DNA of 64,000 nucleotides. Origin: Blastomussa wellsi (lineage: Eukaryota; Cnidaria; Anthozoa; Scleractinia; Plerogyridae). The translations under genes were made by a program, and so were the position numbers. The notes beneath the pieces were generated by a model. That model made no database searches. It was not told where the DNA came from and saw only the letters and a list, made by a program, of their open reading frames with translations. Position 1 is the first letter of the stretch, and every line of letters starts with the position of its first letter. Positions 58,071 to 64,000 of this stretch are shown here, in pieces. The stretch covers positions 16,559,824 through 16,623,823 of the forward strand of contig OX393564.1 of NCBI GenBank assembly GCA_947652115.1. Reading direction: 5' to 3'.

Positions 58071-61000
58071 GTGTGGTTGTTACGTTAGTGATGCACGCTC
58101 TCTTTGTTTTCTGTTTGATTGTTACGCTAGTGATGCGCGCTCTCTTTGTTTTTTGTTTGATTGTTACGTTAGTGGTGCGCGCTCTCTTTTTTTTTGTTTG
58201 ATTGTTACGTTAGTGATGAGCGCTCTCTCCGTTTTGTGTGTGGTTGTTACGTTAGTGATGCGCGCACTCTTTGTTTTTTGTTTGATTGCTATGTTAGAGA
58301 TGCGCGCTCTCTCTTATTTTTTCGTTTGATTGTTACGTTAGTGATGCGCGCTCCCTTTTTTTTTGTTTGATTGTTACGTTAGTGATGCGCGCTCTCTTTG
58401 TTTTTTGTTTGATCGTTACGTTAGTGATGCGCTCTCTCTTTCTTTTATGTTTGGTTTTTACGTTAGTGATTTGCGTTCTTTTTTTTTTGGGTGTGGTTGT
58501 TACGTTAGTGATGCGCGCTCTTTGTTTTTTGTTTGATTTTTACGTTAGTTATGAGCGCTCTTTTCGTTTTGTTTGTACTTGTTACGTTAGTGATGCACGC
58601 TCTTGTTTTTTTGTTTCATTGTTAAATTAGTGATGCCCGCTCTCTTTGTTTTTTGTTTGATTTTTACGTTAGTTATGAGCGCTCTTTTCGTTTTGTGTGT
58701 ACTTGTTACGTTAGTGATGCGCTCTCTCTTTGTTTTGTGTGTTGTTGTCACGTTAGTGATGCACGCTTTCTTCCTTTTTCGTTTCATTGTTACGTTAGTT
58801 ATGCACGCTCTTTGTTTTTTGTTTGATTGTTACGTTAGTGATGCGCGCTCTCTTTTTTTTATTTTTCGGTTGTTACGTCAGTGATGCGCCCTCTCTCTGT
58901 TTTGTGTGTGGTTGTTACGTTAGTGATGCACACTGTCTTTGTTTTGTGATTGATTGTTACGTTAGTGATACGCGCTATCTCTTTTTTTTGTTTGATTGTT
59001 ACGTTAGTGATGCGCGCTCTCTTTGTTTTTTGTTTGATTTTTACGTTAGTGATGCGCGCTCTCTCTGTTTTGTGTTTGATTGTTACGTTAGTGATGCGCG
59101 CTCTCTCTGTTTTGTGTTTGATTGTTACGTTAGTGATGCGCGCTCTCTTTGTTTTTTGTTTGATTTTTACGTTAGTGATGCGCGCTCTCTCTGTTTTGTG
59201 TTTGATTGTTACGTTAGTGATGCGCGCTCTCTCTGTTTTGTGTTTGATTGTTACGTTAGTGATGCGCGCTCTCTCTGTTTTGTGTTTGATTGTTACGTTA
59301 GTGATGCGCGCTCTCTCTGTTTTGTGTTTGATTGTTACGTTAGTGATGCGCTCTCTTTGTTTCTTGTTTGATTTTTACGTTAGTGATGCACGCTCTTTGT
59401 TTCTTGTTTTATTTTTACGTTAGTGATGCGCGCTCTCTCTGTTTTGTGTTTGATTGTTACGTTAGTGATGCGCGCTCTCTCTGTTTTGTGTTTGATTGTT
59501 ACGTTAATGATGCGCGCTCTCTCTGTTTTGTGTTTGATTGTTACGTTAGTGATGCGCGCTCTCTTCGTTTTGTGTGTGGATGTTACGTTAGTGATGCGCG
59601 CTCTCTCTGTTTTGTGTTTGATTGTTACGTTAGTGATGCGCGCTCTCTCTGTTTTGTGTTTGATTGTTACGTTAGTGATGCGCGCTCTCTCTGTTTTGTG
59701 TTTGCCTGTTAGGTTAGTTATGCCCGGTCTCTTTGTTTCGTGTTTTATTGTGATGCACGCTCTCTTTGTTTAGTGTTTGATTATGAAGCGCGCTCTCTGT
59801 TTTTTGTTTGATTGTGAAGCGAGCTCTTTGTTTTGTTTTTGATTGTTACGTTAGTGATGCGCGCTCCCTTTGTTTTTTGTTTGATCGTTACGTTAGTCAT
59901 GTACTCTCTCTTTTGTTTTATCTTTGGTTTTTACGTTAGTGATGCGCGCTGTCTTTGTTTTGTGTGTGGTTGTTACCTTAGCGATGCACGCTCTCTTTGT
60001 TTTTATTTCATTGTTACGTTAGTGATGCGCGCTCTTTTTATTTTTTGTTTGATTATTACGTTAGTGAAGCGCGCTATCTTTGTTTTGTGTGTGGTTGTTA
60101 CGTTAGTGATGCACGCTCTCTTTGTTTTGTGTGTGCATTTTACATTACTGATGCACGCTCTCTTTTTTTTTTGTTTTGTTGTTACGTTAATGATGCACGC
60201 TCTCTCTGTTTTGTGTTTTATTGTTACGTTAGTGGTGCTCTCTCTTTTTGTTTAGTATTTGATTCTTAAGCTGGCTCTCTTTGTTTTATGATTGATTGCG
60301 ATGCGCGCTTCTTTGTTTTGTGTTTGATTTTGAAGCGCGCTCTCTGTTTTGCGTTCGATTGGTCAGCGCGCTCTCTTTGTTTCGTGTTTGATTGTGAATC
60401 GCGCTCTCTTTGCTCCGTGTTTCATTGTGATGCACGGTCTCTTTATTTAGTGTTTGATTATGAAGCGCGCTCTTTGTTTTGTGTTTGATTGTTACGTTAG
60501 TGATCCGCGCTCTCTCTCTTTTTTGTTTGATTGTTACGTTAGTGATGCACGCTCTCTTTGTTTTTTATTTGATTGTTACGTTAGTGATGAGCGCTCTCTT
60601 TGTTTCGTGTGTTGTTGTTACGTTAGTGATTCGCGCTCTCTGTTTTTTGTTTGATTGTTACGTTATTGATAAGCACTCTCTTCGTTTTGTGTGTGGTTGT
60701 TGCGTTAGTGATGCACGCTCTCTTTGTTTTTTGTTTGATTTTTACGTTAGTGATGCGCGCTCTCTTTGTTTTGTGTGTGGTTGTTACGTTAGTGATGCGC
60801 GCTCTCTTTGTTTTGTGTTTGGTTGTTACCTTTGTGATGCACGCTCTCTTTGTTTTTTGTTTGATTGTTACGTTAGTGATGCGCGCTCTCTTTGTTTTTT
60901 GTTTGATTGTTACGTTAGTGATGCGCGCTCTCTTTGTTTTTTGTTTGATTGTTACGTTAGTGATGCGCGCTGTCTTTGTTTTGTGTGTGGTTGTTACGTT

Positions 61001-64000
61001 AGTGATGCGCGCTCTCTTTGTTTTGTGTGTTGTTGTTACGTTAATTATGCACGCTCTCTCTGTTTTTTGTTTTATTGTTACGTTAGTGATGCACACTCTC
61101 TTTGTTTTTAGTGATGCACGCTCTCTTTGTTTTTTGTTTGATTGTTACGTTAGTAATGCGCGCTCTCTTTTTTTTGTGTTTGGTTGTTACGATAGTGATG
61201 CGCCCTCTCTCTTTTTTTTTTGGTTGTTACGTTAGTGATGCACGCTCTCTTTGTTTTGTGATTGATTGTTACGTTAGTGATGCACGCTCTCTTTGTTTTG
61301 TGTGTGGTTGTTACGTTAGTAATGCGCTCTCTCCGTTTTGTGTGTGGTTGTTACGTTAGTGATGCGCGCACTCTTTGTTTTTTGTTTGATTGCTATGTTA
61401 GAGATGCGCGCTCTCTCTTATTTTTTCGTTTGATTGTTACGTTAGTGATGCGCGCTCCCTTTTTTTTTGTTTGATTGTTACGTTAGTGATGCGCGCTCTC
61501 TTTGTTTTTTGTTTGATCGTTACGTTAGTGATGCGCTCTCTCTTTCTTTTATGTTTGGTTTTTACGTTAGTGATTTGCGTTCTTTTTTTTTTGGGTGTGG
61601 TTGTTACGTTAGTGATGCGCGCTCTTTGTTTTTTGTTTGATTTTTACGTTAGTTATGAGCGCTCTTTTCGTTTTGTTTGTACTTGTTACGTTAGTGATGC
61701 ACGCTCTTGTTTTTTTGTTTCATTGTTAAATTAGTGATGCCCGCTCTCTTTGTTTTTTGTTTGATTTTTACGTTAGTTATGAGCGCTCTTTTCGTTTTGT
61801 GTGTACTTGTTACGTTAGTGATGCGCTCTCTCTTTGTTTTGTGTGTTGTTGTCACGTTAGTGATGCACGCTTTCTTCCTTTTTCGTTTCATTGTTACGTT
61901 AGTTATGCACGCTCTTTGTTTTTTGTTTGATTGTTACGTTAGTGATGCGCGCTCTCTTTTTTTTATTTTTCGGTTGTTACGTCAGTGATGCGCCCTCTCT
62001 CTGTTTTGTGTGTGGTTGTTACGTTAGTGATGCACACTGTCTTTGTTTTGTGATTGATTGTTACGTTAGTGATACGCGCTATCTCTTTTTTTTGTTTGAT
62101 TGTTACGTTAGTGATGCGCGCTCTCTTTGTTTTTTGTTTGATTTTTACGTTAGTGATGCGCGCTCTCTTTGTTTTTTGTTTGATTTTTACGTTAGTGATG
62201 CGCGCTCTCTCTGTTTTGTGTTTGATTGTTACGTTAGTGATGCGCGCTCTCTCTGTTTTGTGTTTGATTGTTACGTTAGTGATGCGCGCTCTCTCTGTTT
62301 TGTGTTTGATTGTTACGTTAGTGATGCGCGCTCTCTCTGTTTTGTGTTTGATTGTTACGTTAGTGATGCGCTCTCTTTGTTTCTTGTTTGATTTTTACGT
62401 TAGTGATGCACGCTCTTTGTTTCTTGTTTTATTTTTACGTTAGTGATGCGCGCTCTCTCTGTTTTGTGTTTGATTGTTACGTTAGTGATGCGCGCTCTCT
62501 CTGTTTTGTGTTTGATTGTTACGTTAATGATGCGCGCTCTCTCTGTTTTGTGTTTGATTGTTACGTTAGTGATGCGCGCTCTCTTCGTTTTGTGTGTGGA
62601 TGTTACGTTAGTGATGCGCGCTCTCTCTGTTTTGTGTTTGATTGTTACGTTAGTAATGCGCGCTCTCTCTGTTTTGTGTTTGATTGTTACGTTAGTGATG
62701 CGCGCTCTCTCTGTTTTGTGTTTGCCTGTTAGGTTAGTTATGCCCGGTCTCTTTGTTTCGTGTTTTATTGTGATGCACGCTCTCTTTGTTTAGTGTTTGA
62801 TTATGAAGCGCGCTCTCTGTTTTTTGTTTGATTGTGAAGCGAGCTCTTTGTTTTGTTTTTGATTGTTACGTTAGTGATGCGCGCTCCCTTTGTTTTTTGT
62901 TTGATCGTTACGTTAGTCATGTACTCTCTCTTTTGTTTTATCTTTGGTTTTTACGTTAGTGATGCGCGCTGTCTTTGTTTTGTGTGTGGTTGTTACCTTA
63001 GCGATGCACGCTCTCTTTGTTTTTATTTCATTGTTACGTTAGTGATGCGCGCTCTTTTTATTTTTTGTTTGATTATTACGTTAGTGAAGCGCGCTATCTT
63101 TGTTTTGTGTGTGGTTGTTACGTTAGTGATGCACGCTCTCTTTGTTTTGTGTGTGCATTTTACATTACTGATGCACGCTCTCTTTTTTTTTTGTTTTGTT
63201 GTTACGTTAATGATGCACGCTCTCTCTGTTTTGTGTTTTATTGTTACGTTAGTGGTGCTCTCTCTTTTTGTTTAGTATTTGATTCTTAAGCTGGCTCTCT
63301 TTGTTTTATGATTGATTGCGATGCGCGCTTCTTTGTTTTGTGTTTGATTTTGAAGCGCGCTCTCTGTTTTGCGTTCGATTGGTCAGCGCGCTCTCTTTGT
63401 TTCGTGTTTGATTGTGAATCGCGCTCTCTTTGCTCCGTGTTTCATTGTGATGCACGTTCTCTTTATTTAGTGTTTGATTATGAAGCGCGCTCTTTGTTTT
63501 GTGTTTGATTGTTACGTTAGTGATCCGCGCTCTCTCTCTTTTTTGTTTGATTGTTACGTTAGTGATGCACGCTCTCTTTGTTTTTTATTTGATTGTTACG
63601 TTAGTGATGAGCGCTCTCTTTGTTTCGTGTGTTGTTGTTACGTTAGTGATTCGCGCTCTCTGTTTTTTGTTTGATTGTTACGTTATTGATAAGCACTCTC
63701 TTCGTTTTGTGTGTGGTTGTTGCGTTAGTGATGCACGCTCTCTTTGTTTTTTGTTTGATTTTTACGTTAGTGATGCACGCTCTCTTTGTTTCTTGTTTGA
63801 TTGTTACGTTAGTGATGCGCGCTCTCTTTGTTTTGTGTGTGGTTGTTAGGTTAGTGATGCGCGCTCTCTTTCTTTTTTGTTTGATTGTTACGTTAGTTAT
63901 GCACGCTCACTTTTTTTTTTGTTTGATTGTTACGTTAGTGATGAACTTTTTTTTGTTTTTTGTTTGATTGTTACGTTAGTGATGCGCGCTCTCTCTGTTT
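58071..64000 (+). repeat. Satellite block 7, 42-bp monomers with a ~2.5 kb tandem duplication, continues past the window
   Basis: 42-bp units as in the earlier blocks. About 58221-60768 and 61325-63788 are near-identical. They start 3104 bp apart, dropping to 3020 bp after copy 2 loses 84 bp (two units) near 59160/62210. The segment between (60769-61324) is ordinary 42-bp units. Confidence 0.9.

Noticed and set aside
42569..64000. CRISPR-like array
   Set aside because: There are no unique spacers between constant repeats, the whole unit repeats, and the setting is eukaryotic.

Overview
The window looks like metazoan, probably cnidarian (coral or sea-anemone type), nuclear DNA. It has AT-rich sequence, spliced genes with short exons and GT-AG introns, a dense load of short hairpin DNA elements, Tx1/L1-like LINEs and an Ngaro-type tyrosine-recombinase retroelement. 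The species call is an inference; no sequence search was run.

Region 1 (1-18.5 kb, + strand) holds the 3' part of a Src-homology-2 protein tyrosine phosphatase gene of the PTPN11/PTPN6 (SHP) type. Thirteen exons run from the C-terminal SH2 domain through the full PTP catalytic domain to a short tail. Its introns carry many hairpin/TIR elements and two tRNA-derived SINE-like repeats.

Region 2 (20.1-33.2 kb, + strand) is a C1orf50-like (DUF2452) gene of four exons. A tiny first exon lies at 20164-20185. Its ~10.5 kb first intron holds a nest of three non-LTR retrotransposons, which are themselves interrupted by a TTAA-flanked element and a CCTTGAA-rich TIR element.

Region 3 (33202-40460) is a full-length Ngaro-type retroelement with split direct repeats in the order A1 - ORFs - B1 - A2 - B2. 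It encodes an SGNH hydrolase-like protein, a gag-like protein with one frame break, RT-RNase H and a tyrosine recombinase.

Region 4 (40.5-42.5 kb) has no gene. It contains a hairpin MITE split by a second element with a 9-bp target duplication, and a hairpin element flanked by single copies of what becomes the downstream satellite.

Region 5 (42.57-64.0 kb, running off the end) is a giant minisatellite made of two related monomers, 33 bp and 42 bp, which differ by a 9-bp block. Three insertions break it: a minus-strand LINE 3' fragment (~50.94-51.69 kb), a solo Ngaro A-B repeat on the minus strand (52289-52759), and a 3.7 kb island (54349-58070) bounded by perfect 13-bp inverted repeats and carrying unfamiliar spliced coding sequence. 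Long open frames across the satellite exist because both monomer lengths are multiples of three and lack stops; they are not called as genes.
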